The notes below the pieces were generated by a model. The model did not search any database. It was not told the DNA's origin and worked only from the letters and a program-made list of their open reading frames with translations. This document shows, piece by piece, positions 9,901 to 18,446 of a stretch of DNA of 64,000 nucleotides. The stretch is from Teredinibacter haidensis (GTDB lineage Bacteria; Pseudomonadota; Gammaproteobacteria; Pseudomonadales; Cellvibrionaceae). A program made the position numbers and the translations under genes. Each line of letters opens with the position of its first letter. The stretch's first letter is position 1. The stretch spans positions 2,546,001-2,610,000 of the forward strand of contig NZ_CP060084.1 in assembly GCF_014211975.1 (NCBI RefSeq), in the 5' to 3' direction.

Positions 9901-10657
9901 TAGTACAGAAAGTTCCATACTCGCCAGAACTCACCACGCCGCTATCATAGATAATACTCGAACCATTATTGACGGTAATATTACCGCCCGCTGTTACCGA
10001 TCCGGTTACTGAATACCCGCTGTGCACAGTAACGTCTCCCTCACTGTATACCACGGCAGTGAGGTCAATATGAATATTGATATTGGATTGAGAATAGAAA
10101 AAAAGGCTACGGTCTAAATTATTAACGTTAACAGCAGAACCGTTGTAAATATTAATCCCACCCTTCACATAAATATTTACGGTTCCCGGCGAAGAAATAA
10201 CGAGCTCCGACGCATACTGCATATTAAAGCTACCGGAAAAAACATAATCTCCAGGGGCCATGTTGACTGTAGAGGCATACTGCAAGGTAAAATTATTGTA
10301 GTTTCCAGGAACAACCGAGCGAGTTTCAAAAGTAGTTAAATTAATATTTTCCCTCGGTGCGGTTACAGGAAAACCAAAAAAAGAGCCGCTAGAGGCAAGC
10401 ACAGCAACCTCTTCACATGCAGAACCTTCACAATGGTTATCGTTATACTGGGGGTTGTAATGATTTGTACGAATAACCTCACCGGGCGTATCCACTAACT
10501 CCGATCCGTATTGCATCGTTATAGAACCAGATACAGTCGTACTTTGCACTGAGGACGAAAATATATCTGTACACTGTTGTGCCGATACCCGAGCAGACAG
10601 CAGGAGAAGAACAAGAAGCCACACCGCGCTCAGTTGTATTATGGGCCGTTCTCTCAT
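6974..10657 (-). CDS. mshQ: MSHA biogenesis protein MshQ (LamG + DUF6701)
   Basis: A 1227-residue secreted protein, last gene of the MSHA operon. A signal peptide (about 1-26, ending SARVSA) is followed by a Ser/Thr/Asn-rich region with repeated GNI/GSI turns resembling a beta-helix (about 30-250), a LamG/concanavalin-like domain (about 258-492, with AVGEWWFEE near its start and FDGFIDELRIFN near its end), an Ig-like segment (about 495-610), and a long DUF6701 region to the C-terminus (LWFDWSGDG near the end). DUF6701 is typical of MshQ. The LamG fold suggests carbohydrate or protein binding, so this may be a pilus-linked or surface adhesin. The role of MshQ is not well defined experimentally. 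GAGG lies 7 bases before the ATG. Confidence 0.87.
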   Translation of the reverse strand: MRERPIIQLSAVWLLVLLLLSARVSAQQCTDIFSSSVQSTTVSGSITMQYGSELVDTPGEVIRTNHYNPQYNDNHCEGSACEEVAVLASSGSFFGFPVTAPRENINLTTFETRSVVPGNYNNFTLQYASTVNMAPGDYVFSGSFNMQYASELVISSPGTVNIYVKGGINIYNGSAVNVNNLDRSLFFYSQSNINIHIDLTAVVYSEGDVTVHSGYSVTGSVTAGGNITVNNGSSIIYDSGVVSSGEYGTFCTNDPPVLPAAVGEWWFEELVWDAGTAATDQSGNGLHAQAVRLGGYPKTDDVGPALLGDPGTCRFGDFDRNGDGYLQVNDSGISPLDLDAFTVSVWINPNAWGVARGGGGNGGLATIVSKDENYEFHLNANGQINWWWQKGRTGYQITTDEVISIGTWHHIAITYEQGMQVIYIDGVIAEANNESSGAGFYNDDPLLIGADLGFVSGNSNRRFDGFIDELRIFNAPLMQSEVAAVMNETHPCSFVATVDHFAINVGAGGASTCVPAEVTITAEDSSDNTLTDYAGTISITTSTNHGDWSNTANSSDAQGILTPGAADAGSARYIFETAGLDEGSITLNLANSHAETLMVLVEDSAASVASTSLALTFSTNAFVVESTDTLNDDVVVGRPHDFRVSMVRDDPVFGCGPAPEYDVDNVKVWFNRDGMRDPGGAAAQLTSSTETEFPPNMAPAGANFILPFVNGVADFSLLASDIGRYAINFLDDSSGFSSLDIAGGSTTFVARPFALDIQVSGNPAASDAVGDVFSVAGIDFTAAVRAVAWEDGDDPDNNGFADGHRDADASSREDLSNNAGIDSFGNEVINEGVQLSATLVAPSPGVDTGLGTSESGPADGRQITSFTSGSGLTTTIYYGEVGIVELAAEIISSDYMGASAAISDRIAGRSGYVGRFIPAAFSVSPTTVQPACNSGGFSYMDQPFHVMYEVQALNAQAQPTQNYTGSFAKWSPSTGVGSADYSAIDSVVPTVLSHRSSAATAVSWTSGSGAADATITLARDAGGLKDGPFFTLDLGVVLTDSDGASIPNTSFDLNTDTAPALDSVNIGQASSFLGRLRLADSFGPETANLPVTFVTEFWNGVFWEQNAADSCSGITLTDIRYPSGTLDTSSNRSVAIGGGMSTGAYADINSGMVNFSGGDAGHFFTAPGVGNTGSFQVEIDLTNYPWLWFDWSGDGSLADDTDLPAATFTFGSYRGHDRIIYWQEVLR

Positions 10658-10678
10658 TAATATTCCTCAACTCAGGGG

Positions 10679-11119
10679 CTATTTCATATATGCCGAAACT
10701 TCAATTTCACGTTGTCCTAATAGCTGTCCACCACCACACTCACCCAGGCTGTTTATGTAGTAGAAACTGATAGTATTACCAGTGTCGGTATCCGATCGGC
10801 AGCTCACCACCGCAGTGCAAATCGCCAAGCCCGGAATAGTGTAAGTAATGGTCACGCCGCCCGCCATTAAAGCACAGTTAGTATCGGTTTGAGCTCGGGC
10901 AGTAACATTATCAAAGAGGTTGGCCATACCGTATTGAGCCCCACTTTCGGCAGCGTAAAATGCCTGAGCAGACAACCCCTCTACCGTCGCCTGCGTACCC
11001 GACTGGCTACTTAAACGACTAATGGCAATGGCTAAAAACGCAATACCTACCAATAAAATCAATGCCAAAGGAATTAAAAAGCCGCGCTGCCGGGATGTGT
11101 AACTTTTTTTAGGGTACAT
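10679..11119 (-). CDS. mshP: MSHA biogenesis protein MshP
   Basis: A 146-residue minor-pilin-like protein with a basic leader (MYPKKSYTSRQRG) and a single N-terminal hydrophobic helix (about 14-36), followed by an AAESGAQYGMANL segment typical of MshP/PilX-like proteins. The helix begins FLIPLAL without the classical Glu at position 5, as is usual for MshP and PilX. The start overlaps the end of mshO by 11 bases. It would be inserted in the inner membrane and take part in pilus initiation. Assignment rests on family pattern and on position between mshO and mshQ. Confidence 0.85.
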   Translation of the reverse strand: MYPKKSYTSRQRGFLIPLALILLVGIAFLAIAISRLSSQSGTQATVEGLSAQAFYAAESGAQYGMANLFDNVTARAQTDTNCALMAGGVTITYTIPGLAICTAVVSCRSDTDTGNTISFYYINSLGECGGGQLLGQREIEVSAYMK

Positions 11120-11948
11120 TACGAACCAATACCTTACTGTTTAACGTAACGCTCTCTTTTCGATCTGAAAAAACAAGTGCTATATAAATAGCAGTGTTAC
11201 GCTCTTCACTCCCGGGCGACAACTCAAAAGCTTTCCCAGGGGCACTCAGAACCGATTTCGTCGGCACACTCACGTTTTCATCAAGCAGAAAACTACCGCC
11301 CCCTGGGTAACTGTCGTCGAGATTCCCGGTATCAAGGCCATAACCGTTATATTGCCTCAAAGCACCATTTTGCAAACAAAACCGGTTCGGATTACTCACC
11401 AGATACAAGCGCCCGGTAATCGAATTTCTATTAAAACGATGGGCTGAAGATAGCGTTACGCTGGTGTAAGGCGAGGCACCAAGTAGGTTAATGCTCGCGA
11501 GCGAGGATGGAACATTTAGCGTATAGATTTCCGCATTCGACAACCCACCAATTGCCGCATAGGCAATATCGGCCGCTTCTACAGACGTTATCGTAAACGG
11601 TGCCGTAATGATAGTTGACGAAGAAGAAGCGCCATTACCCTCATCCGCCACAGCATTTAAATAATTTACCCCTTTTACAATAGGAAAAAATTCAAGGCAG
11701 TTACCCGTATCGCTAATACGAATAGCATTGGGTAGCGCATTGCGAAGCTGGCGGGTTATTTGTTCGACGGAAACGCGTCCACGGGCAATAAGCTTACTTC
11801 TCGTCTCTGTTTGTTGGTAACTATCGATGGCGTTCACAATGAAGCGTGTTCCCATTACTCCAATAATCCCAATAATCACCATAACTGCAACTAATTCGAC
11901 TAGCGTAAAACCCAGCGTATTCTTCTTTTTAACGGTGTTTTTTGCCAT
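11109..11948 (-). CDS. mshO: MSHA minor pilin MshO
   Basis: A 279-residue prepilin-like protein. The leader MAKNTVKKKNTLG ends at the prepilin peptidase site G|FTLVEL, and the Glu at mature position 5 is present. The hydrophobic helix continues to about residue 36, then the globular domain begins with a SKLIARGRVSVEQITRQLR segment characteristic of MshO. AGAGG lies 5 bases before the ATG. It sits 20 bases after mshD and overlaps mshP by 11 bases. The expected role is minor pilin of the MSHA pilus tip or initiation complex. Confidence 0.88.
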   Translation of the reverse strand: MAKNTVKKKNTLGFTLVELVAVMVIIGIIGVMGTRFIVNAIDSYQQTETRSKLIARGRVSVEQITRQLRNALPNAIRISDTGNCLEFFPIVKGVNYLNAVADEGNGASSSSTIITAPFTITSVEAADIAYAAIGGLSNAEIYTLNVPSSLASINLLGASPYTSVTLSSAHRFNRNSITGRLYLVSNPNRFCLQNGALRQYNGYGLDTGNLDDSYPGGGSFLLDENVSVPTKSVLSAPGKAFELSPGSEERNTAIYIALVFSDRKESVTLNSKVLVRNVP

Positions 11949-11968
11949 AGCAGCCTCTAATTTACCCG

Positions 11969-12484
11969 TTAAAAATTCGTTCTGTAAGCACTAAGGGTTA
12001 GCGCATCACCACCGGGCATCCCGACCTTTACCATAATTAATCTCGCCGGAACAGAGGCGGGGCCAAAAGTGGCGGAAGAAACAGAAACCGTAATGGGATA
12101 TAGAGGGTGAGTACTTGTATCGGAATAACCGTTATAGTCCCCAACGTCATCGTATCCAGCATCGGGAGCGATCCCCATACAGGTGGGTCCGGTTGCCGAG
12201 CCGCAGGGAGGAAAGCCTCCTGTCGGGGTATTCTCGTCGAACTTTCGGGAGAGAATCTCATCCAATTGTGCTTGAGCAATATCTAACGCTCTAACACGCA
12301 CTACTGGATCAACAGATTTTACCACGCTTTGATTAAATACTCGCAAAAGCGCCGATAACGCCAAACCGATAACGACGAGAAAAACAATGATTTCTATAAG
12401 AGTTACGCCCGTTTCTCTTTTCGTAGAACAGACTAATTTTGATGTGCTTGCGATAAGGGGAGAACCGTCAGCTTTATTTAACAT
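11969..12484 (-). CDS. mshD: MSHA minor pilin MshD
   Basis: A 171-residue prepilin-like protein starting MLNKADG. The leader is long (about 32 residues) and ends G|VTLIEI, with Glu at mature position 5. The frame is open further upstream, but this ATG is preferred because it overlaps mshC by only 11 bases, in line with the other gene junctions of the operon. After the helix comes the DIAQAQLDEILSRKFDE block found in MshD. It is expected to be a minor pilin cleaved by the shared prepilin peptidase, which is not encoded in this window. Confidence 0.86.
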   Translation of the reverse strand: MLNKADGSPLIASTSKLVCSTKRETGVTLIEIIVFLVVIGLALSALLRVFNQSVVKSVDPVVRVRALDIAQAQLDEILSRKFDENTPTGGFPPCGSATGPTCMGIAPDAGYDDVGDYNGYSDTSTHPLYPITVSVSSATFGPASVPARLIMVKVGMPGGDALTLSAYRTNF

Positions 12485-12887
12485 AACCGGAATCGTCCAC
12501 CACAATGGTGACCACTCTACCATTTTGAGTTAGGTACAATTGGGAACCTGTTGTATGCCCCAATCTATCGTAACCAAACGAGGCAATATTTAACGTTTGC
12601 CCCTTCAGCATCACTAACGGGTAACTAACACCCCCAGCGGAAACGCTCACGTTATCCACGAGAACGTCTATCTGATTAACCGAGGTTCGAACTTCCACTG
12701 AACTCTGACGCACCATCGCCAACTGCTGCGCCGAATAAAAAGCCGCGACAATGGAGTCGCGGCTGGCTTGTAATTGAAGCGTGTCACTCGGTAAAATTTT
12801 CGTTAAGGCCGTTACCGCGAGTATGCCAATAATAAGCATAACGGTAATTAATTCAACTAAGGTAAACCCGGTAACATTTGTTTTCAC
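12474..12887 (-). CDS. mshC: MSHA minor pilin MshC
   Basis: A 137-residue prepilin-like protein with a very short leader (MKTNVTG) before the cleavage site G|FTLVEL and a standard N-terminal helix, followed by a GspH-like small beta domain (SRDSIVAAFYSAQQLAMVRQ). The start codon is GTG with no strong ribosome site, and no better start lies before the cleavage motif. It follows mshA by 31 bases. Weak initiation would fit a minor pilin made in much lower amount than MshA, but that is inference. Confidence 0.86.
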   Translation of the reverse strand: MKTNVTGFTLVELITVMLIIGILAVTALTKILPSDTLQLQASRDSIVAAFYSAQQLAMVRQSSVEVRTSVNQIDVLVDNVSVSAGGVSYPLVMLKGQTLNIASFGYDRLGHTTGSQLYLTQNGRVVTIVVDDSGYVK

Positions 12888-12918
12888 AAGTATCTATTAG
12901 TGAAGTTAAAAACTCTAC

Positions 12919-13311
12919 TTAGAGAGCTGCGCCAATAGCATAAAACGACACCGACTTGCCCGTCAGGTTACTGAGTGTTAACTCACAAGAAACCTGTGAC
13001 TTGTTGCCAATAGACGTTGTACTAAGCGCGTATCGTCCTGTATCGAAATTTTCCAGCAAACTTGCTGTATCATCACAAGAATCAATAGTAATCAGCGTAT
13101 CGCTAGACAAGCCCGCCTCCAACGCTAAATCTACCGCGTGGTTTAACGCCGAACCACTTTCCAGCGCACTGGCAACCCCCATTGCCGCCGCCATTTCAGC
13201 TTCATCAGATAAATCCACAAACTTTGGAATTGCTGTTGCGGCCAAAATACCTAAGATAACCATTACTGCGATCAGTTCGATCAGCGTAAAGCCCGATTGT
13301 TGTTTCACCAT
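12919..13311 (-). CDS. mshA: MSHA major pilin MshA
   Basis: A 130-residue type IV prepilin. The leader MVKQQSG is followed by F-TLIEL with Glu at mature position 5, and the helix carries AVMVILGILAATAIPKFVDL, the usual MshA start. Two cysteines (about residues 74 and 105) could form the C-terminal disulfide loop. The ATG at 13311 is chosen over an in-frame ATG seven codons earlier because GGAG lies 8 bases before it, while the earlier one has no ribosome site. Only one such pilin gene lies between mshF and mshC. Many MSHA loci have mshB plus mshA here, so this gene may be the sole major subunit. Confidence 0.87.
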   Translation of the reverse strand: MVKQQSGFTLIELIAVMVILGILAATAIPKFVDLSDEAEMAAAMGVASALESGSALNHAVDLALEAGLSSDTLITIDSCDDTASLLENFDTGRYALSTTSIGNKSQVSCELTLSNLTGKSVSFYAIGAAL

Positions 13312-13476
13312 TGTGATATCTCCACGTTTCATTGATAAATTAATAATAGTCCAAATCCTGTTTGAACAAATACTATTAGGTACTAATTAGTCGACAACGA
13401 TTTGACTCTGCTTTGACGGCTTAACCTTATACGCTACCGCGCACTGTCAAATTGTTGACGACCCCTGTCTCTAAGC

Positions 13477-14028
13477 TCAGGGACTAAAGACTTCCACTTT
13501 TCCAGAGCCTAAATGATAATCGAAATAATATTGTCCTTTTGGCTTTCTTCTTAGCTCATATCGGCAAATTCGGCCATTTATTGAATAAATTCGAAATTCA
13601 TTGTGCGGCTTACCGTTTTCATCGTCTTTTGAGCCAGCAATAACTGTGCCCGGTGCATTAGAGAAAATCCCATGCCACAATAATTCGCACTCTTTTGGCG
13701 ATTGATTATAAGATCTTACCGAGGACCTCTCCTCTGCCGAAGCTGGCCAACCTTTTTCATTTATAAAAATCTCAGTGCCTTCCATTGTGACGCTATCGGC
13801 ACCTGTAAGCTTTGCCTGCCCATACAAATTGGATACTGTTCGTGAAAAGGTTGCCGCCTGAAATTTTACCATCACGGCTTTTGAATCTTCGATTGTCGAT
13901 CGGTAATAACCGTAACTAAAGTAAATAAGAATACCAATAACCATTAGCACTATACATAACTCAAACAAACTAAAGCCCTGCTGAGATAATAATCTCGCCG
14001 ACCACCATTGCCGACAACAGGGTTTCAC
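13477..14028 (-). CDS. mshF: MSHA pseudopilin-like protein MshF
   Basis: A protein of about 183 residues with a prepilin signature, SQQG|FSLFEL, with Glu at mature position 5 and a hydrophobic helix up to about residue 45. The rest is a small domain with a GWPASAEERSS motif and a Gly/Tyr-rich end. I place the start at the GTG (14028) that shares one base with the mshG stop codon (TAGTG) and has a G-run 5 bases before it. The frame also runs up to 14064. Position between mshG and mshA fits MshF. Its sequence is less conserved than the other pilins, so mshB-like identity cannot be excluded. Confidence 0.75.
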   Translation of the reverse strand: MKPCCRQWWSARLLSQQGFSLFELCIVLMVIGILIYFSYGYYRSTIEDSKAVMVKFQAATFSRTVSNLYGQAKLTGADSVTMEGTEIFINEKGWPASAEERSSVRSYNQSPKECELLWHGIFSNAPGTVIAGSKDDENGKPHNEFRIYSINGRICRYELRRKPKGQYYFDYHLGSGKVEVFSP

Positions 14029-15257
14029 TAACGCCCCCCTGTTTGAACATCGTACATATTCCAAAGCGGTAAAAATATACCCAAGGCCAATATCGCCACA
14101 AATACTGCCATAAAAATAATCAGGATGGGCTCCAACCGATCCGTTAGTGTTTTCAAATCGTATTCAACTTCCCGCTCATAAAATTCAGCCACCTCTTCCA
14201 ATAGGTCATCTACCTGGCCACTTTCCTCACCAACCGCCACCATCTGCAAAACCAATGGCGTAAATAAATTCGCCTGCAAATGGGTTCTTAGCAAGGTATC
14301 GCCGCGTTCAACACCCTGCCGAATACTACTGATTTTATTCGCCAAAAAGGGGTTGTCAATTGCCGCAGCGCATAAACCTAAGGACTGATTGACCGGCACG
14401 CCGGCTTTCAACATTAAACTAAAACTACGAGCATAACGCGCCATGGATGCCTGCTCGATCAACGCGCCGATAATCGGCAACTTTAACTTACGTTCACCCC
14501 AATCTACAGACCCTTTTTCACTCTTGAGGTAGTAAACAGCCACACCAACCAAAATACCAATCAACAATATGATATAGGGCCAATAATTAACGAATAAATT
14601 AGACGTTCCAATAAGCCCTTTTGTGATCAAAGGTAACTCAGCACCAAATTGCGAGAACATATCAGCAAAAGGCGGAATAACATAAACATTGATGACGGTC
14701 ATAGCGATAACTAAAGCGATCAACACAAAACTGGGATAACGCATTGCCTGCTTTACCCGTTTTCGCGTATCTTCGTCGCGCTCCAGATAAAAACCTATCT
14801 GCCTAAAAACATCCTCCAATTTACCACTGCTTTCGCCAACGCTAATCATACTCACAAACAGCGAATCAAAAACATCTCCGTGGTGCTGCATCGAACGCGA
14901 CAAGCTTAAACCGGTCTCCAGTTTATCCGCCACATCGTTTATAACATCACGAAAATGCTCATGGCGAATACTTGCAGCTAACCCCCGAAGCCCTCGGGTA
15001 AGGGGAATACCCGCTTTGGTTATGGTGTACATCTGACGACAAAACATAACCAAATCAATAACAGAAACCTTGTCGGCCCCCAGCAGCTTATCGATTTTTT
15101 TCAGTGACGATGCACCAAGAGAAACCTCTTCAATTTTAACGGGCGTAATGCCACGCCCAACAAGCTGCGCGGCAATCGCATCGACAGAAGCACCAACCAA
15201 GCTGCCATCGACAGCTTGGCCATGATCAGTACGCCCATGAAATTTAAATTGCGGCAT
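14028..15257 (-). CDS. mshG: MSHA platform protein MshG (GspF/PilC family)
   Basis: A 409-residue inner-membrane platform protein with two GspF repeats (about 65-190 and 265-390) and three membrane segments near 168-190, 218-240 and 375-398. Family landmarks include FCRQMYTITKAGIPL in the first repeat and ARSFSLMLKAGVPVNQSL in the second. It couples the MshE ATPase to pilin insertion. It follows mshE by 10 bases and shares one base with the mshF start. Confidence 0.92.
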   Translation of the reverse strand: MPQFKFHGRTDHGQAVDGSLVGASVDAIAAQLVGRGITPVKIEEVSLGASSLKKIDKLLGADKVSVIDLVMFCRQMYTITKAGIPLTRGLRGLAASIRHEHFRDVINDVADKLETGLSLSRSMQHHGDVFDSLFVSMISVGESSGKLEDVFRQIGFYLERDEDTRKRVKQAMRYPSFVLIALVIAMTVINVYVIPPFADMFSQFGAELPLITKGLIGTSNLFVNYWPYIILLIGILVGVAVYYLKSEKGSVDWGERKLKLPIIGALIEQASMARYARSFSLMLKAGVPVNQSLGLCAAAIDNPFLANKISSIRQGVERGDTLLRTHLQANLFTPLVLQMVAVGEESGQVDDLLEEVAEFYEREVEYDLKTLTDRLEPILIIFMAVFVAILALGIFLPLWNMYDVQTGGR

Positions 15258-15267
15258 AAGTTATTCG

Positions 15268-17016
15268 CTAATTGTCCTCTGTAAATTCGGCCACCTCGGC
15301 CAAGCTTTCGTCTTCAATCTGTGCAGATACTCGCAGCACTTCCTCCAAAGTCGTCACGCCCTGCAGAGCAAAGTCCAAAGCGCTTGCACTTAATGGGCGA
15401 TAACCACGGCTGGAATGTGCTGCGTCATTAAATTGTCTAACGCTATTGTCGCGCAACGCATTTGCCATGTTGCTGTTAATCTCCAGCAACTCAAACACAC
15501 CAATACGACCGCGATAACCGGTATTATAACAATGCGCGCACCCCGTGCCCCGACGGAATTTAGCCTGAGTTAAATCGCTATCGCGGTTAAGAGAATGAAG
15601 TAAATTACGCTCGTGTTCGGACAGCTCATGTGGCTGGCAACAACTCTCGCAAACTTTCCTCACCAAACGCTGTGCAACAATGGCTTTTAAACTGCTGGCG
15701 ACCAAATAGGGGTCAACCCCCATATCCACCAACCTTAGTGCAGAGGTGACCGCATCGTTGGTGTGCAAGGTGGACAGCACCATGTGGCCAGTCATTGCTG
15801 CACGCAATGCAATTTCTGCCGATTCCGCATCTCGAATCTCACCCACCAGCAAAATATCTGGATCTTGACGCAAGGTTGCACGCAGCACCGTACCAAAATT
15901 CAAACCAATTTTTTCGTGAACCTGTACCTGACTAATGCGCGGTAGGCGATATTCCACCGGATCTTCGACCGTAATGATTTTACATTCAGGGGTATTTAAT
16001 TCAGAAAGTGCACCGTAGAGTGTTGTCGTTTTACCGCTACCAGTTGGCCCGGTAACCAATACCAAACCGTGAGGACGGGTAATTACATGCCTGAAACGCT
16101 GAACATAAGCCTTAGGCATTCCAACCTTCTCCAAAGGCAAAACCCCCTGGGTATGGTCGAGAATACGCATAACCACCGATTCACCAAACTGGACGGGCAT
16201 AGTGGACAGTCGCACATCAATATTGTGCCCACTTGCTTTCAGGTTAAAGCGCCCATCCTGAGGCAAACGCTTTTCAGCAATATCGAGATTAGACATTAGT
16301 TTCAAACGCACAACCAGAGCACCGGCAATACGCTTTTCGTTCATAACCTGTTCGACAAGAACGCCATCAATGCGCTGACGAATCCGCAACACCTTTTCAT
16401 CTGGTTCAATATGGATATCCGAGGCGCGGGTACTAATGGCCTCTTCAAATATTTTTTGCAGCATTTTGACCACAGGAGCATCAGTATCAGTCGCATCGGT
16501 AATGATATCGGATAGGTCGACAGAGTCTGCTTGCAGCTCTTCATCCAACTGCTCTGCCAACGATGCAATCTCACTTGCGCGACTGTAGGCGATATCGAGA
16601 ATATCCAGCAATTCGGATTCACGAACGACAGCAGGTTTAATAGGCTTATGTATGACTTTCTGCAACTCATCGAGACCAAAAATATCCGTTGGATCGGACA
16701 TCCCTAGGAGAACGCCATCGGCGTCGTCCCTCAAAATCATAACGCGGTAACGTCGAGCCAGGGATTCCGGCAGGGACGCGACCAATTCGCGGTCGAACCG
16801 AAAATGTTTCAGTTCAATAAATGGAATATCGAGCTGACGCGACAGCAGCGAAAGTAACGCATTCTCATCAACAAAGCCCATCTCCACCAACTGGCGGCCG
16901 AGCTTGCGCCCGGTCTTCTTCTGGTCGGCAAGCGCCTTCTCCAGTTGATCCTGCGAGATTAACTGCTGGGCAACCAGTAAGTCTCCGAGGCGAATGCGTT
17001 TGGGTTCTGTATTCAT
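15268..17016 (-). CDS. mshE: MSHA assembly ATPase MshE with MshEN c-di-GMP motif
   Basis: A 582-residue GspE-type hexameric ATPase. Walker A (GPTGSGKTTT) is at about residues 323-332, with the Asp box, Walker B (ILLVGEIRDAE) and His box (LSTLHTNDA) following, and a C-x2-C ... C-x2-C zinc motif near 460-500. The N-terminus has two consecutive 24-residue MshEN-like motifs: one starts RLGDLLV (residue 9) and the other KLGRQLV (about 38), each ending in Q. In Vibrio MshE this pair binds c-di-GMP. In the second motif Arg is replaced by Lys. The start overlaps the mshN stop by 4 bases (ATGA). Confidence 0.95.
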   Translation of the reverse strand: MNTEPKRIRLGDLLVAQQLISQDQLEKALADQKKTGRKLGRQLVEMGFVDENALLSLLSRQLDIPFIELKHFRFDRELVASLPESLARRYRVMILRDDADGVLLGMSDPTDIFGLDELQKVIHKPIKPAVVRESELLDILDIAYSRASEIASLAEQLDEELQADSVDLSDIITDATDTDAPVVKMLQKIFEEAISTRASDIHIEPDEKVLRIRQRIDGVLVEQVMNEKRIAGALVVRLKLMSNLDIAEKRLPQDGRFNLKASGHNIDVRLSTMPVQFGESVVMRILDHTQGVLPLEKVGMPKAYVQRFRHVITRPHGLVLVTGPTGSGKTTTLYGALSELNTPECKIITVEDPVEYRLPRISQVQVHEKIGLNFGTVLRATLRQDPDILLVGEIRDAESAEIALRAAMTGHMVLSTLHTNDAVTSALRLVDMGVDPYLVASSLKAIVAQRLVRKVCESCCQPHELSEHERNLLHSLNRDSDLTQAKFRRGTGCAHCYNTGYRGRIGVFELLEINSNMANALRDNSVRQFNDAAHSSRGYRPLSASALDFALQGVTTLEEVLRVSAQIEDESLAEVAEFTEDN

Positions 17017-18446
17017 GGGTTAACCGGAGCCCCAACTATTTTTTGTTGATCTGCGTGTAGTGCATCAATACGATTACGCACGTAGCTAACAACATTGGTA
17101 TCGACACCCCCCACCGTTAACAAATGCTCATACGCTTTTAATGCTTGCTTTGTTTGATTCAGGGCATCTGCTGATACTGCATAGCCCAGCCAGTAATTTG
17201 CATTACGCGCATCCAAAGACACTAGTAACTGATATTTACGGAAAGCTTCGATATGGTTTTTTTTGTTTTGGTATAGCGCGGCCAACAAACTAGTGTATTG
17301 CTCATACACCAGGGGATCCAGTTTCGATTGTTCAACATCATTGGAAAGCTGAGAAAACGGCTGTGAGCGCATCAACAACAAAGCTGCAGCTAAATTATTT
17401 TCGGCAACCAAAATTCGAGACTGCAAATAACTTGCAATCACAATATTTAACTCTGTTGCATTCGCAAGTACAGCGGCTGCACCGACATTACCCTCCTGCA
17501 TAAGAAAATCGAATAACACCAGTCGACTCCTCACTGCACCCGGATTAACATTGATAAACTTTACCAACGTTTCCTTTGCCAAGGCTTTGCTCCCCTCCGC
17601 ATAGCGATCCCGCTCAATGATAGCTATTTCTTTATCTCGAGTGGCCCACGTTTTTTTAATGGATACCGGTAACACGTTATTGGCCCCAGGATCTTTAACC
17701 GTGAAAATATTAGGTTCAATATTTTGCTGACCTGCCAATTGCATCTGTGCAAGTATTTCTCTAAATCTAGCAACACCACGAATATCAATATTGGCTGATC
17801 CTACCCTATCCAGTAAAAAAGACATCCGCTTAGTATTGCCTTCGGTAACAGCCTGATCCATAAGTACCGAGTACCGGTTGGCGATCGCTACTAAACCTTT
17901 TCTCGCCTCCGCCGAAGAGACATCCTGCGCCAAGGCCTGGCGATAATAGTCGAGAGCACTATTACCTTTTGGGACCGTTAGCCGGTCATTTTTAAAAGCG
18001 ACCTGAGCATTAACCAAGAGTACCGCTAATTTTTCCGAAACACCGGAAACCACTTCACTTTCGGGTAGCGTCTTGTCTTCAGGAGGAGCTTGAGATGTCA
18101 TTTTCGATGCAGCCGAAACAAGATCTGAAGTGATCATTTTGTCTTCAACTTCCAGCGTAACAAATTTACTCTCCGTTACACTGCTCACAGCTGTAACCGG
18201 TGGGGTATCAGCGAGCACGCGCTGCGGAGTCGTTTGCTGATCAGCCCCCCGCGAGCCGCCATTTGTGTTCAAAACGAAATAGATACCGCTCACGGAAATG
18301 GCGACAATAAACAAAACCCAAAACAGCCGTGATAAAGAACGAGGGGGGGGGGCTGTCGTCGGGCTAATGGCAGATGTAAGGGCAGCACCCCCGGCCAAGG
18401 CCTTGCGCTGATCTAAATCCTTAAGCGCTTTGTTAATTAGACTCAC
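17013..18446 (-). CDS. mshN: MSHA biogenesis protein MshN (TPR)
   Basis: A protein of about 477 residues starting at GTG, read (M)SLINKALKDLDQRK, the typical MshN opening. A membrane helix lies at about 38-58, then an acidic Ser/Thr-rich linker, then TPR repeats across about 160-470 (for example a NYWLGYAVSADALNQTKQALKAY unit near the end). The GTG shares one base with the mshM stop codon, and GGAGG lies 9 bases before it, which decides this start over an upstream extension. It is likely a periplasmic scaffold of the pilus machine, analogous to GspB-like partners of ExeA-family ATPases. Confidence 0.88.
   Translation of the reverse strand: MSLINKALKDLDQRKALAGGAALTSAISPTTAPPPRSLSRLFWVLFIVAISVSGIYFVLNTNGGSRGADQQTTPQRVLADTPPVTAVSSVTESKFVTLEVEDKMITSDLVSAASKMTSQAPPEDKTLPESEVVSGVSEKLAVLLVNAQVAFKNDRLTVPKGNSALDYYRQALAQDVSSAEARKGLVAIANRYSVLMDQAVTEGNTKRMSFLLDRVGSANIDIRGVARFREILAQMQLAGQQNIEPNIFTVKDPGANNVLPVSIKKTWATRDKEIAIIERDRYAEGSKALAKETLVKFINVNPGAVRSRLVLFDFLMQEGNVGAAAVLANATELNIVIASYLQSRILVAENNLAAALLLMRSQPFSQLSNDVEQSKLDPLVYEQYTSLLAALYQNKKNHIEAFRKYQLLVSLDARNANYWLGYAVSADALNQTKQALKAYEHLLTVGGVDTNVVSYVRNRIDALHADQQKIVGAPVNP

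Noticed and set aside
13350..13476. TTGACA and TATAAG elements upstream of mshA as a strong sigma-70 promoter
   Set aside because: The spacing is about 13 bases, too short for a normal promoter, so I do not list it. A separate mshA promoter remains possible.
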